This document shows, piece after piece, positions 1 to 10,574 of a stretch of DNA of 64,000 nucleotides. Source of the stretch: Psococerastis gibbosa (Eukaryota; Arthropoda; Insecta; Psocodea; Psocidae). A program made the position numbers and the translations under genes. Below the pieces are notes generated by a model, which did no database searches, was not told the DNA's origin, and saw nothing but the letters and a program-made list of their open reading frames with translations. Location: positions 26,344,855 to 26,408,854 of the forward strand of contig OZ020491.1 of assembly GCA_963971405.1 (NCBI GenBank), in the 5' to 3' direction. Numbering within the stretch: the stretch's first letter is position 1; every line of letters begins with the position of its first letter.

Positions 1-146
1 AGTTTGGAAAAATTCCAGTTTAGGTGTTCTGTCTTTATTGTAATACCGAAACATTTCTATTCCACTAACCTAGAGATGATTTGGCTGTCTTTTTTTAATT
101 TTTATTGGTTCAAATAAATAATAAATATTTACTTTTTGTTTTATTA

Positions 147-322
147 CTAAGCTAACCTAGCGCAGTTAAAGGTATAAAGCTCCATCTTACTAGGAAGACC
201 CGGGACCACCTGCTTTACATGCCCTTCGAAGAATGGCAAAAAAATGGAGCAAGTGTGGGACCCAAACCAACAACCTTTCGGGTGAAAGTCGGAGTCTAGA
301 CCTCTACTCTACGTGTCCTGTT
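147..322 (-). repeat. tRNA-derived SINE, family C, copy 1
   Basis: Read on the minus strand this copy starts near GGACACGTAGAGTAGAGG, an A-box-like stretch, and has a B-box-like GGTTTGGGTCCC about 40 bases on, followed by the family body ending in a short AT-rich tail. Better preserved copies (46572-46780, 48125-48303) carry AGCGTAGTGG and GGTTCGAGTCC, which fit the polymerase III A and B boxes of a tRNA. The acceptor arms do not pair, so it is a tRNA-derived SINE, not a tRNA gene. Confidence 0.7.
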
Positions 323-849
323 TGATGCAGACTAGTCACTAGAGGCTAGATGGGTTTAAATGACGGAGTACTGAGACGACATTGAATTCTACCAACCAAA
401 CCGCTTACCACTCACTGATGACCCGTACATCTGCTAGATCTGGCAAATTTTGTATAATATTTCCCAATTCGGGGGGGGGGGGGCACTGCTTTATATATTT
501 TGTAGCATTTGGTTGCGATTTATTTTTGATTATCATTGTTGGATAAACACAATAAACGAGACGGCTCATCTTCGAAAACGAGAACCGCGCTATCTACCTG
601 ACAATGTTATTTTTAAATTGTGTTTCGTTCAATTTATTTTCCTTTCTGTTGAAGTTTTCCAAAAGAAAACTCGTTAATCTGTCTCTGCCTGACCATCCTT
701 TCGCTTCCCTCAATTTTCCGCTTTAGTTTTATCCATTTTCCAACATTTCCCGTATCTTTCCGGAGTTTTTCTTTATTTTACTGTCAATTGTCTTTCTATA
801 GTTTGTTGTCCACGAATAAATACAGTAGTCAGCGTTTCTTTGTGGGTTT
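323..849. other. No gene recognised; contains a 12-bp G run
   Basis: No frame longer than about 75 codons and no recognisable motif. A G homopolymer lies near 471-482. Confidence 0.6.
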
Positions 850-851
850 CA

Positions 852-1140
852 ATCATAGAAATATATTAACTGGAACGGCGGGAGACATAATATGCCTTAT
901 GAGGCACCCGTTAACCATAAGCTAACTATCAGACATAAGTACCTACACAAAAAATATCGAAGTCTTACACATTGCAGCATAGCAGAACGGATACCTGGAC
1001 CCGGTGAAAAAACTCTGTACTTAGCTTGTGCAGGCTACACTAGCACTGGCTTTCCCCGCCAAATTGCGTACTTATCTTGTGCAGGCTACACTAGCAGCCA
1101 TATTGATAATGGTCTCCAGCCACGGGATGGTTTCAATTTT
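852..1140 (-). repeat. Family F dispersed repeat, copy 1
   Basis: About 280-290 bp repeat found five times in the window (also 7841, 41550, 51053, 58085). Each copy contains two short direct repeats of CTTGTGCAGGCTACACTA about 60 bp apart. Read on the minus strand, most copies carry an open frame that includes VACTREVRNLAGKPSD and ISDSWLMVNG. The class is unknown. Confidence 0.65.
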
Positions 1141-1721
1141 CAGGTTACTCATTGGAACATAGACATAGTAAAACTATAGACTCATCGTAAACATTCGGGT
1201 TGAAGCCGCTTGACTTCGGCTATTTCCGTAGTATAGGACCAGATTGAGCCTTTTGCCATTTGATACCATGTTAACCTTTTTTTTTTTTTTTTGATTATTT
1301 AAAGATTATTTAGAACGGAAAATCATGCCAACTAACCAGCAATATTTTTATGCAGAACTTGGAGTACTTTTAATTTACATTTTAAACAATATTTTAAGCA
1401 AAGTTTTCCCTACTTTTAGATAAAAATAAAATTTTTTAATGCAGATCTTTCAGTACTTTTAATTTAAATTTTAAACAATATATATAATAAATGTAAATAA
1501 TAAATATAATTATATATGAAACAACAAAGAAAACTATAAAGAAAACATATAATAAAACTATTAAATTTGAATTTCCCGCCAAAATGCACCTATGAGGGGG
1601 CGTGGTCGTGGCTTCAGTCCTCCAGCACAGCCGAAATACGACATGGTGGCTCCATAGTTTTATTAGCTCCATGCATTGGAACGGAACTTATTATAAATAA
1701 ATAAACAAATATTGATTTTTT
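1141..1721. other. AT-rich unassigned stretch
   Basis: A T run near 1278-1292 and two similar AT-rich blocks (around 1355-1400 and 1437-1500) that look like a diverged duplication. No coding signal seen. Confidence 0.5.
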
Positions 1722-1880
1722 TGTTCAATTACTAACCTATTGTAGTTAGGGCTATAAAGCCGTCTCTTACACTCAACTAGGAAGGCCCGGGGCCGCCTGC
1801 TTTACATGCCCCCCGAAGCATGGCCTGAAAATGTAGCAAGTTTGGGGCTCGAACCAACAACCTTTAGGGTGAATTACATT
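1722..1880 (-). repeat. tRNA-derived SINE, family C, copy 2
   Basis: Minus-strand copy with the B-box-like GGTTCGAGCCCC and the GGCCCCGGGCCTTCC segment typical of the family. The tRNA 5' part is cut off where the next LINE fragment begins. Confidence 0.7.
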
Positions 1881-1882
1881 AC

Positions 1883-2112
1883 ATGGTAAATATGGCGAAA
1901 ATCTGGTACACACCATCCTTCAGGGCGCAATGGAGGGAACTAATAGAAGAGGACGGCCGAAGATGGAATTCTGGGACCACTTCTCTATTCGAGGTATTGT
2001 GATCAGCAACATATCCGGCAGACGGCTTTAGGCTTGCTTGGCCCCTGGCCAGACCTTGGAGACTGCTGTCCTGAAAAGGGAAGTCATGCTCTTGCCAATA
2101 TCATTAAAATGA
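1883..2112 (+). mobile_element. LINE C-terminal fragment (RTE/Jockey-style)
   Basis: Plus-strand translation gives ENLVHTILQGAMEGTNRRG followed by RPKMEFWDH, the basic GRxxRGRP tail common at the C-terminus of several animal non-LTR reverse transcriptases. One in-frame stop follows in IVISNISGRRL, and the frame then continues to a second stop near 2112. Only the extreme 3' end is present, as expected for a 5'-truncated LINE. It abuts a SINE on its left. Confidence 0.6.
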
Positions 2113-2439
2113 TATGACGTAACTACACTGTAATTACACACTTAATTAAACCTGAACTGCATTGTTTGTATTACCAATTTAAAACAATAGTACCGCGTAA
2201 ATATTTGAACAGCGGATGTTCTCTAGTTCGATACTGAAACTCTTACTTGCCACGGCAGATGTAGGTTGCGTTAAGACTCTCAGGCGTAGCTTGTTTAAAA
2301 TCACCATTCCATCTATTTCTGTCAATGTACGCATGCGTCTTCAGAGCCCCTGAGTTCGTTTCCGTTTCTTAGCCGTAAGCACCTCAGCACTGGGGACACA
2401 ATCTCTCCAAGATATGCCGCCATAAACATTTCGTTTTCT

Positions 2440-2600
2440 TTATTTAAAAAAAAGTTAATCATATGCAAACAATTTAATGCCTCTGTAGGTTAGTTCCCGT
2501 GTTGAGTTACGACACCTCTCCGATCGCATGTCTTGTAGATACTTGCACAAATACAAGCACGCTATCACCTTGCAATCGAAGTCGATATACATACTGTAAT
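2440..2600 (-). repeat. SINE-like family E, copy 1
   Basis: Minus-strand copy of a ~160-bp family with a conserved head (CAAGGTGGTAGCGTGCTTG in better copies), the core GAGACGTGTCGTAACTCAAC and an A-rich tail, here the run of A's near 2443-2452 read as T's on the minus strand. The head recalls a degenerate tRNA, but no clear B box is visible. Length, fixed 3' end and A tail suggest a SINE. Confidence 0.55.
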
Positions 2601-2649
2601 ATTTAAATTTCCGCGGTTAGCTGCATCATAGAATTAAGGAACCTTAGGA

Positions 2650-2815
2650 GGCGTCAACCGACCTGGGCCCGAGAAAAGAATATCTACAACAAGTGATGGA
2701 GGATGTAGGGGCCAATGCATACGTGGAGCGTAACAGGATCGAGGGGACTCGAGGCATCGATGCCACATGTTGCTGCCAACCAGCCAGCCGGCTGTAACTT
2801 GAAGAAGAAGAAGAA
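2650..2815 (+). mobile_element. LINE 3' end with GAA tail
   Basis: Matches the 3' ends at 12780-12965 and (inverted) 44690-44880 and 63290-63455. The best copy reads RPRKEYLQQVMEDVEAKTYV then ELKRACQDRGEWRYRC and LLPTSQPA, a typical LINE C-terminus. This copy has an internal deletion after TYVE and ends in GAAGAAGAAGAAG, a microsatellite tail. 5'-truncated. Confidence 0.65.
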
Positions 2816-3226
2816 AATCATTTCCTATCCGTTTTTTTTTCGTTAAAAGAGAAACCTAGCAAGAAGATTTTATATAATAAAAGAGGCCCTACAATCTGCT
2901 TTGTGGAAATTTCTCCCTACTCCCCCATCATTAGGTTCTCTGAAGGGAATACTCCCTATGAATTTAATCAAAAAGAGATTGTCATTTTAACCAAGCCAAT
3001 GTTCCCTTCATTGCCCGCCATTATTTTTTTATCAGTTAAACTGGGCCCCATAACCTGAGTACATGGTTCCATTTATTACGGAAGTTTAACTGTGTCCCAG
3101 ATAGTTTTAAATGGCCATAGTTAAGATATGAAGTTGTGGAACGGATGGGAACTGCTTTACCGATTGTGGGGAAATAATGCTCATTTACTCTTAGTCTCAA
3201 AATAGTGAGTAAGGACTTTTTGCTTT

Positions 3227-3412
3227 ATTACTAAGCCAACCTAGCGGAGTAAGGGATATAAAGCCCTCTCTTACACTTAACTAGGAAGGCCCGGGACCGC
3301 CTGCTTTGAATGCCCACCGAAGCATCACCAGAAAATGTAACATGTGTGGGACTCGAACCAACAACCTTGCGGGTGTAAGTCAGAGTCTGTGCCACTACTC
3401 TACATATATTGA
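3227..3412 (-). repeat. tRNA-derived SINE, family C, copy 3
   Basis: Minus-strand copy with B-box GGTTCGAGTCCC and the GGTCCCGGGCCTTCC block, ending at the AT-rich junction near 3227. Confidence 0.75.
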
Positions 3413-3720
3413 CTATAGTACGTGCAACTAGTGCGAGTGATTGGTCGAACAGGTGGCGCCCAAAATTCAAAACATATCCTCGGTGTGAGGACCTTCTTTT
3501 CCTTCTTCCTCTTCTTCTTCGTCTTCTTTATATGCCTCTTCAAGCGTACATTGGCGATTGGACATCGTAACCCGTAACTTTTCTTCATTCGCAATCGAAT
3601 GTACAACCGCTGATTCTGGTACTGAAGTGCGTTCTGATTTTTTATTAAGACATTTCGAGCTTGTTCAATGCGGCTGTGAATATCCTGATTCACCTCCCAC
3701 TTACTGCTTACAACGCATCC
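3413..3720 (-). mobile_element. LINE fragment, reverse transcriptase thumb region
   Basis: Minus-strand frame reads SKWEVNQDIHSRIEQARNV then KRLYIRLR-like residues (NQRLYIRLRMKKSYGLRC). This corresponds to the segment after the palm of many LINE reverse transcriptases, where EIxxRIxxARxxF is followed by LxxRxxxLxCYxxSxLLYG. The frame then degenerates into a lysine- and glutamate-rich stretch matching TTCTTC repeats on the plus strand. Both ends are missing. Confidence 0.55.
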
Positions 3721-3769
3721 GAGATTTTGTTTACATTGTTTACATCCAGAACATTATTAAGATTTATCA

Positions 3770-5175
3770 CCCCCTCTTACCCTCCCCTCTTACTGACAGC
3801 CATCACTTGGGTCTTCTTTTCTTCTTCTTTCGTCTGCTTCTTCTTCTGGCTCATCTTTTGTTTACATTATACTATTGGCGCGCCATCCAGAACACTAATT
3901 AGAATTATTCCTCCCCCTTTGCTGACAGCCATCACTTGGGTCTTCTTCCGTTTATAGGCGCTAGAATCCTCTACCTCGGCGCTCAGCTCACTTCCATACG
4001 AACTGCCTTATCCATCAAAGTAAGCGTAGTCTCAAAATCGTGGCTAATAGTGGCCAGAAGAAGGTCTTCAAAATCTTCGTTCTTAACTTTCGAATACTAT
4101 CCTTTTTCTTCTACTACTTCTTCTTCTAACTCACCTCCCACTTACTCTTTAAAACGCATCCGAGTTTTTTTTTACATTGTACTCCCCCTCCCCCCTTACT
4201 GACAGCCATCACTTGGGTCTTCTTCCGTTTATAGGCGTTCGAATCTTCTACTTCCTCGCTCATCTCAGTTCCTTACGAACTGCCTTATCCATCAAAGTAA
4301 GCGTAGTCTCAAAATCGCGGCTAATAGTTGCCAGAAGCAGGTCTTCAAAATCTTCGTTCTTAACTTTCGAATACTATCCTTTTTCTTCTACTACTTCTTC
4401 TTCTAACTCACCTCCCACTTACTCTTTAAAACGCATCCGAGTTTTTTTTTTACATTGTACTCCCCCTCCCCCCTTACTGACAGCCATCACTTGGGTCTTC
4501 TTCCGTTTATAGGCGTTCGAATCTTCTACTTCCTGGCTCATCTCAGTTCCTTACGAACTGCCTTATCCATCAAAGTAAGCGTAGTCTCAAAATCGTGGCT
4601 AATAGTGGCCCGAAGAAGGTCTTCAAACTCTTCGTTCTTAACTTTCGAAGACTCTTCTTTTTCTTCTACTACTTCTTCTTCTTCTTCTGACTCACCTCCC
4701 ACTTACTCTTTAAAACGCATCCGAGGTTTTTTTTACATTGTACTTCCCCTCCCCCCTTACTGACAGCCATCCCCTGGGTCTTCTTCCGTTTATAGGCGTT
4801 CGAATCTTCTACTTCCTCGCTCATCTCAGTTCCTTACGAACTGCCTTATCCATCAAAGTAAGCGTAGTCTCAAAATCGTGGCTAATAGTTGCGAGAAGCA
4901 GGTCTTCAAAATCTTCGTTCTTAACTTTCGAATACTCTTCTTTTTCTTCTACTACTTCTTCTTCTAACTCACCTCCCACTTACTCTTTAAAACGCATCCG
5001 AGGTTTTTTTTACATTTTACTCCCCCTCCCCCCTTACTGACAGCCATCCCTTGGGTCTTCTTCCGTTTATAGGCGTTCGAATCCTCTACCTCTTGGCTCT
5101 CAGCTCACTTCCTTACGAACTGCCTTATCCATCAAAGTAAGCATAGTCTCAAAATCGTGGCTAATGGTGGCAAGA
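3770..5175 (-). repeat. ~280-bp tandem array with conserved minus-strand peptide
   Basis: The block CTGACAGCCATCACTTGGGT recurs near 3788, 3911, 4198, 4478, 4761 and 5037, giving about four full units of 278-283 bp plus partial units. On the minus strand each full unit can be read as an acidic peptide with ELEEEVVEEKEEYSKVK, then FEDLLLATISHDFETT and LTLMDKAVRKEL before a stop. An overlapping downstream frame starts MSEEVEDSNAYKRKKTQG. Differences between units in the DLLLAT segment are mostly at third codon positions. The array abuts the LINE fragment, and its SKWEV motif is shared with that fragment, so the unit may derive from a mobile element. Confidence 0.7.
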
Positions 5176-5461
5176 GGGAGGTCTACGAAAGCTTCGTTCT
5201 CGAATTTCGGAGGATGATAAAATATAATACCTGTCCGAATTTGATGGATTGTCACTTGTAGCCTATCCTTCACTCTCGTATCATATTATTATCTTTATCA
5301 TCAATCTATCAGGTTATTGAGCGAAATGGGAAAGTGGCAGCAGAAATAGTCAGCCTGTTATTTCCAAGCTCCAGTTTCCTTTTCCGGCTGTTGATAATAT
5401 TCGTACAGCAGCCCGATCATGGCGATTTGGCATTATTATAACACAGGGGGGTTATTCAATT

Positions 5462-6329
5462 GTTGCTTTCCAATTTATACGTAGTATAAGGAACGCTTTG
5501 TGATGGTCGAAATTTTCGATTCCGATGATTTCAACGGATTTACACGTTTTGAGGTCCCAAGAACCCAAAAAAGTGGTTTTGACGAAATGTCTGTCTGTCG
5601 CTCTGTCTGTATGTCTGTATGTCTGTCTGTGCGTCCATTTCCGGGCAAACTACTCGGTCGATTTTAATGAAATTCGGCATGTAGGTTCACAAAAATCATA
5701 CCTCGGGTCCATTTTTTTTATTTGGGGGCTAACTCAATTTGGGGGGGGGGGGTTTATTCTCAAAAAACGTCTAAAAAAATTATTTCCCAAAAACGGCTCC
5801 AACGATTTCTTTTAAATTCACATATATTGTAGTTGTTGTTAATGTTGATAAAATGCGGGGGGTCGCTTGCCCCTTGATAGTTTCCTTCTGGGGGTAAAAA
5901 AATAAAAATGACTAAATTTTAATGAAAAATGACTAAAAAATAATTTTTCTGCGAAACCTTTCTATCGATGATTTCTACCTTCAGGTATGTTTTAGCTGTT
6001 AAATTGAGTAACGAAACTGGACAGGTTGCTTTCCCAGAAAAGTATTTGGTTTTGTGCAAAAAAATGTTTTTTGTGAAAAAATGATAGAAAATTCACGCTC
6101 AAATGCATTGCGTGCCCTGCCAGTATTGCTGTGTGGTAATGTGTTGGTCTGACCTATCAAGAATTTACCTCACCTCCAGTGACGTCAGGTGGGAACCCCC
6201 CCCCCCCCTGAGATATCGGAAATTTAATTAATCATAGGAAAATTATTTACCGTGAAATTACTCATTTTCTCTATCTACTAATTTTGATAAATTGGAAAGC
6301 ATGTTCGAGTAAACTCGGACCGGTTCTTT
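5462..6329 (+). mobile_element. HINE-like (non-autonomous Helentron-like) element, copy 1
   Basis: Member of the ~0.85-kb family with copies at 17338, 21273, 37858 and 56600. It opens with TTGCTTTCCAATTTATACG and, 26-27 bp before its end, carries the inverse ATAAATTGGAAAGCA, so the terminal inverted repeats are asymmetric. The last bases form a hairpin, CGAGTAAACTCG, followed by GGACCGGTTC. A CTGTCTG microsatellite lies near the 5' end, and G and C runs lie inside. No target duplication is seen. The flanks match an unbroken relative at 41140-41400, joining at a T-T position. These traits are those described for Helentrons and HINEs; no protein is encoded. Confidence 0.65.
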
Positions 6330-6545
6330 TAAACAGATGAGTGCAAAATGCGCGGGAAATTCAAATTCATAAATTAAAATATTTTATATAAAATTATTAT
6401 AAATTATATACGAGTATTTTCAATTTTATCTCCATTAGATGTCGGCACATTAATTAAAATTCTTAATATATTTCAAAATTCTACCAGTACATTTTAATGT
6501 TTATTAGTATTTCATTCAACTATAAAACAATGCAACCATTCTCTT
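6330..6545 (+). repeat. Host repeat interrupted by the HINE-like element
   Basis: GAGTGCAAAATGCGCGG and the following AT-rich sequence match 41180-41400. The left part of the same repeat lies just before 5462. The class is unknown. Confidence 0.55.
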
Positions 6546-6599
6546 GTATTGTTATACGCAGGTGTTAAGGAACTGCTTCCTTATCCTTAGTCTTATGTT

Positions 6600-7030
6600 A
6601 ATAACTTAACGTGTCCGGGCCTAGGACACGTTGATCCAAAACGTTGCGGCCTGGATGGCCTTGTCGTTGGCGTCCAGAAGATCCGTTTGAGACACAGCTC
6701 TTCTAGTCTCGGGCAGACCAGAAGATGGCTGTCGTCCTGCAGTTGTCCAGACTCGCAAGTCGGGTCCTCCGCCAGTCCTCACCTACACAAGTTAGCGCGG
6801 CATCTTGTGACCCCCTTCTTAGCCTACTCAGGCTCCGCCATGCAGGGTACGACAGTTGGGCTCCGGACGCTATTTTTTGTTGTTGGTGTTAGGTTCTTCC
6901 ATCTGTCGATTTGAGCTGGCTGTTCTCTCCACCCGTGTCCTGCGGCTGAAGAAACTCTTTCTGGACTTGAGGCGGTTGCAGTCTCAAAAGATAACAGGAT
7001 CTTCAAATTTTTATTGAAGGCCACTTTCGC
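6600..7030 (-). mobile_element. LINE C-terminal fragment with zinc-knuckle tail
   Basis: Minus-strand frames give CESGQLQDDSHLLVCPRLEE and, after a frame change, QTDLLDANDKAIQAATFWIN. Both match the end of a LINE ORF2, where a Cys-rich knuckle (CxCGxxQDxxHLLxCP) precedes the stop. A second copy of the last part is at 10575-10700. Upstream residues AFNKNLKILLSFE are less certain. Broken by at least one frameshift; 5'-truncated. Confidence 0.6.
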
Positions 7031-7730
7031 TTGCTGAGCGCGGCTACTTATTCCACCAGCGGTTTTTTCATTTATTTTATATACTGTATATACGCTACTG
7101 TTTTAACAAGACTGGACAGTCCTTTTCTTATTACCTAAAAGGGAAGAGACGCATCCATGTTATAATCTACCCTTTGGGCTTAGGCTGGAGAAATTCCAGC
7201 CATAGGGTCTCACCTTTCTGTTTTCCCTTCACATGAAATACGTCGCATCACTCCCCCTTAGGAACCCCCGCACAGTTCCTTCTTATTTTCTTCTCCCGTC
7301 CTTCGTCATATAGAAATTCCTGTATTTTCTTTTTTTTTCACTTTGTCGTATAGAGATGCTTGTTCCGGTTCAAGGGGTTTCAATCTTGTTCGGATGCTCT
7401 AGAGTGTATGCCGAATATTGAACTTGCGCATGTTATTTGTGAGATAAAGCACCCCGATTTTTACATGGGATCCCTTTTTTACTTGGTAGATAAATTTATT
7501 ATTTTTTGTGTAGCTAGGAGCTTCCACAAGAATGCTTCTAACGCCTCAGAATCACTTTTTTTCACTCTGTTGAACCCGGTCAGGTTTGGTAACCCTTTGG
7601 AGTCTTCGCCTTATTGTAACACCTGAGGTTTTGCATTGTGTCTCTCTGGTTAAATATTCCTTTAGTTCAGGTATAGCTGTTGCGGTAGCCCCTGCAGTAA
7701 GGGCGGATTCTATCGCGCAATACGACAAGG
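7031..7730. other. No gene recognised
   Basis: AT-rich, T-rich stretches; no convincing frame or repeat beyond short T runs. Confidence 0.5.
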
Positions 7731-7732
7731 TA

Positions 7733-8217
7733 TAGTCCACGCGAAATGAGAAAAGTATGGACATGGAATGTTTTGATCCAGTGCAACACTATAGAAATAT
7801 TCCTTGCACCATTTTGTGTTACCTTGTTGCATTCATAGAAATAAATTAACTGGAGCGGCGGGAGCCATGATATGCCTTACGAGGTACCCGTTAACCATAA
7901 GCCAACTATCAGAGATAAGTACCAACGCAAAAAATATCGAAGTCTTACACATTGCAGCATAGCAGAATGGATACCTGGACCCGGTCAAAAACTCTGTACT
8001 TAGCTTGGGCAGGCTACACTTATCACTGGGTTTCCCCGCCAAATTGCGTACTTCTCTTGTGCAGGCTACACTAGCAGCCATATTGATAACGGTCTCCAGC
8101 CCCGGGATGGCTGCATTGGATGCAAAGCATAACAGAAATTGTGCAAAGAATATTTTTACGGTGATGTACAGGATCAAAACATTCCATGTCTATACTTTTC
8201 TCATTTTGCGTGGACTA
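7733..8217. mobile_element. Long-TIR DNA transposon (MITE) with TA duplication, split by family F
   Basis: TAGTCCACGC at the left is mirrored by GCGTGGACTA at the right. The inverted repeats continue inward for about 100 bp with scattered mismatches (AAAAGTATGGACATGGAATG against its inverse). TA flanks both ends (7731-7732, 8218-8219), the target used by Tc1/mariner elements. A family F repeat fills the loop, so F2 probably inserted into an older palindromic MITE. Confidence 0.65.
7841..8112 (-). repeat. Family F dispersed repeat, copy 2
   Basis: Nested in the TA-flanked element. Its minus-strand frame runs from TVINMAASVACTREVRN to MAPAAPVNLFL without a stop. Confidence 0.7.
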
Positions 8218-8237
8218 TACTAAACATACTGTTCTGC

Positions 8238-8340
8238 TACCCGACCACGATAGGATGAAATTTGGAACATTGCATAAAAACGTGCATAAGTGGAACACCG
8301 AATTTATTCGATTTTTATTAGTGTTCCCAATGTTGATATG
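8238..8340. mobile_element. Decayed palindromic MITE related to 53742-53856
   Basis: Starts TACCCGACCACGATAGGATG and includes CATAAGTGGAACACCGAATT, matching the intact element at 53742. The right inverted repeat is lost. Confidence 0.55.
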
Positions 8341-8399
8341 TACCGTACAGTTAGGTGTAAGAGAGGGCCATAGGCCCTAATCTCCTTTATGTAGCATAC

Positions 8400-9175
8400 A
8401 GATATTTATTTATTTTTTCAATAAGCCAGCATATTTAACTCAGTTGTCTAGTCTACAAGCTAAAGTAATAAGGCAATAACTAATAATAATAAAATCGCCG
8501 TTAAGACTTTATTATAATTATTAATCATCTTCCCTGTAACGAAGCCTGTTATGGTATACACACACAATACTTAATTTTATTGGTAAATAAACCTAATTGA
8601 AAAATTAATATGAATAAGTTAGTTAGAACGTATTGAATAAAATTAAAACTTAAATTCAAAGTTTCCCTTTTACTGAGCGCACACCCACAGGATGGGGCAC
8701 CTGTGTGAGTGCGCTCAGGACATGATTATTATTATTATTATTATTATTAAAAAATAAAAATTAAAAGATAAAAACGAAAATTAAAAAATGGCTTTTGAAT
8801 TAAAATACTTCGCTTTAAAACTTACTTTACTTTTTACTTTAATTATTTTACTTTTTACTTTAATTATTTTACTTTACTATAATTACTCTTTACGTTAACT
8901 TACAATTTTAAATGGTATGAATTAAACTGATTTGAAATTAAAACTAAGTTTTTTTTGCTAACACAGACGTGAAATAGAAATCATGTTGTTGCATCATCTA
9001 CAGCGTTTACTGTGCGAGCCCCCGACAAGTTGATTAACTTGGGGGCCCACAGGTTATTTGTATTATAAGGGTATAATTGTTAATTTATAAATATATTCCT
9101 TCGGCGCAGGGGAGTACCGGCCGAAGAAGAAGAAAAAAAAAAAAAAAAAAATTACACCACATAGTGCAAAAGTCC
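8400..9175. other. AT-rich region with simple repeats
   Basis: Contains an ATT run near 8725-8749 and a TTTACTTTAATTA-type low-complexity block near 8820-8885. A CGAAGAAGAAG tail and an A run at about 9121-9150 look like a LINE 3' tail with its body lost. Confidence 0.5.
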
Positions 9176-9238
9176 TAGTAATTTATAAAAATACATGTAT
9201 GTTTGTTCAATATTTTCGGCCCGCTGAGATAATTTGTT

Positions 9239-9441
9239 ATATTGTAGTATTATATGGTATATATAACACTGACATTAAATTAACTTTGGTTAAAGAGGTA
9301 ACCTCCTCGTTATAACCGAAATTGGAGGATATGGAAAAAAACTGGGCTTGGCGGGATTCAAACCCACGATCTACGCTTAACCGGGGCGTCGTCTTAACCG
9401 CTGGACCACAAGCCCAGTTTTTTCCACATCCTCTAATTTCG
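9239..9441 (-). repeat. tRNA-like SINE, family D, copy 1, with extended acceptor stem
   Basis: Minus strand contains a 72-nt cloverleaf-like core with a perfect 7-bp acceptor stem (GGGCTTG against CAAGCCC), A-box-like TGGTCCAGCGG, and T-arm GTGGGTTTGAATCCCGC. Outside it, about 26 more bases on each side pair (CCGAAATT..GAGGAT.TGG with its inverse), giving a helix of about 33 bp closing the tRNA. The whole is flanked by identical 13-bp repeats GAGATAATTTGTT (9226-9238 and 9442-9454), the mark of target-primed retrotransposition. The anticodon loop lacks T33 and no CCA is encoded, so this is not a working tRNA gene. Confidence 0.75.
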
Positions 9442-9469
9442 GAGATAATTTGTTTTCTTCATCTGCTGA

Positions 9470-9717
9470 CTCGTATCTGTACTTAGTTAAGTCATGCTTT
9501 CGCCTGTTTCATTGCGTCAATGGTATTAAGCTTGTCTCAGCTTGTTCATTACAGTTTGTTGTTGGTGTAGGTTGACATCGAGAACGTATACCAATTTGCC
9601 AATGGCCAAAAATTCATACGGGAACAATAATGTCCGAAATTCATGGGGTCTTTGGAATTGGACATGAGACCTATGGACCACTATAATTAGGCCTGGGCCC
9701 ATAAAAGGTCCTTCAAA
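9470..9717 (+). repeat. Dispersed repeat family B, copy 1
   Basis: Begins CTCGTATCTGTACTTAGTT and ends near GGTCCTTCAA. Family members share TGTCCGAAATCCATGGGGTC and AGGTTGACATCGAGAACG. About 240 bp, nine copies in the window, both orientations. SINE-like in size and spread, but no polymerase III boxes are visible. Confidence 0.65.
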
Positions 9718-10574
9718 CAAAATAAAACAAAACTAGAAGAGAATAACAGTTTCCTTCATTTAGTATTAGTTACGAATGATGCCAAATTAAAAAATAAAGT
9801 TTACCATTTATAAAAATATGTTTTGTTCAATTTTTTCGGCCCGCCTAGATAATTTCTTACTTCATTTGGTTCTCCCCTTTAAAAATTTTCCCATGCCTCG
9901 GCTATACAGCAGTTGACAAATATAAAACCTTACACTGTACATTTGGAAAAAGGTAGGGGGGGGGGGGGGGTGCGAGGAATAAGCATTAAGGCACTGGAGG
10001 GAACGAAGCTGTGCGAAGTTCACACATAACCCAAATACCGGGGGGGTTAGGAATCTCGAAAACCTAGCAGAATATTTGAATTCCGCTTAGATAGAAAAAC
10101 ACCAAGTTGTGAAAAATGAAGCCTCCCCCCCTTTTCTTCCGCCATTCCTTCTAAAGTTTGTTCGTTGTACGCGCGGAAGGGGGAGGGGGAGGGGGGTTCT
10201 TAAAAGTATCTGTTACAAACTCCCATCAGTTTTTGTTGTTTAAAATATAAATGCCAATATATCCCTTGACAATGGGCACTATAGTATTGCATATGAAATT
10301 TGTTTTCTTCTAAGATTTATTATTGACATAAGGTAAATACTTCGTAAGAAGTTAAGGGGTTTATTTTTTTCGCCCAATTGTTCGGCGTTTTTCCCCCGAC
10401 AGAAAAGAGGATTTTGAAGTAAGCCCCTTATCGCTGGGTCATCGGAGTATTGGGCTTGGCAACGTTCGGGAACAGTATTGTTGAAGAGTAATAATATTAA
10501 TAGTTTCTTCTTCTTCTCCGGCCGGTACTCCCCTGCGCCGAAGGAATATATTTAAAAATAAGTTATCAATACTT
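9718..10574. other. No gene recognised; G and C runs
   Basis: Contains a G run near 9956-9971, GGGGGAGGGGGAGGGGGG near 10180-10197 and a CTTCTTCTTCTCCGGCCGG block at about 10506-10524 that mirrors the one near 9120. A fragment near 9806-9862 repeats 9175-9231. Confidence 0.5.

Noticed and set aside
892-1179. Plus-strand frame at family F copy 1 as a gene
   Set aside because: Antisense to the frame shared among F copies and not kept in the others.
3936-5040. Plus-strand serine-rich frames in the 280-bp units as repeated genes
   Set aside because: Low complexity from TTCTTC; the minus strand shows the better codon-position pattern.
5462-6329. Classical Helitron
   Set aside because: No 5' TC or 3' CTRR end and insertion is between T's, not A and T; the Helentron-like pattern fits better.
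9330-9412. Functional tRNA gene
   Set aside because: No T33, imperfect anticodon stem, family copies with different anticodon loops, and SINE-type target duplications.
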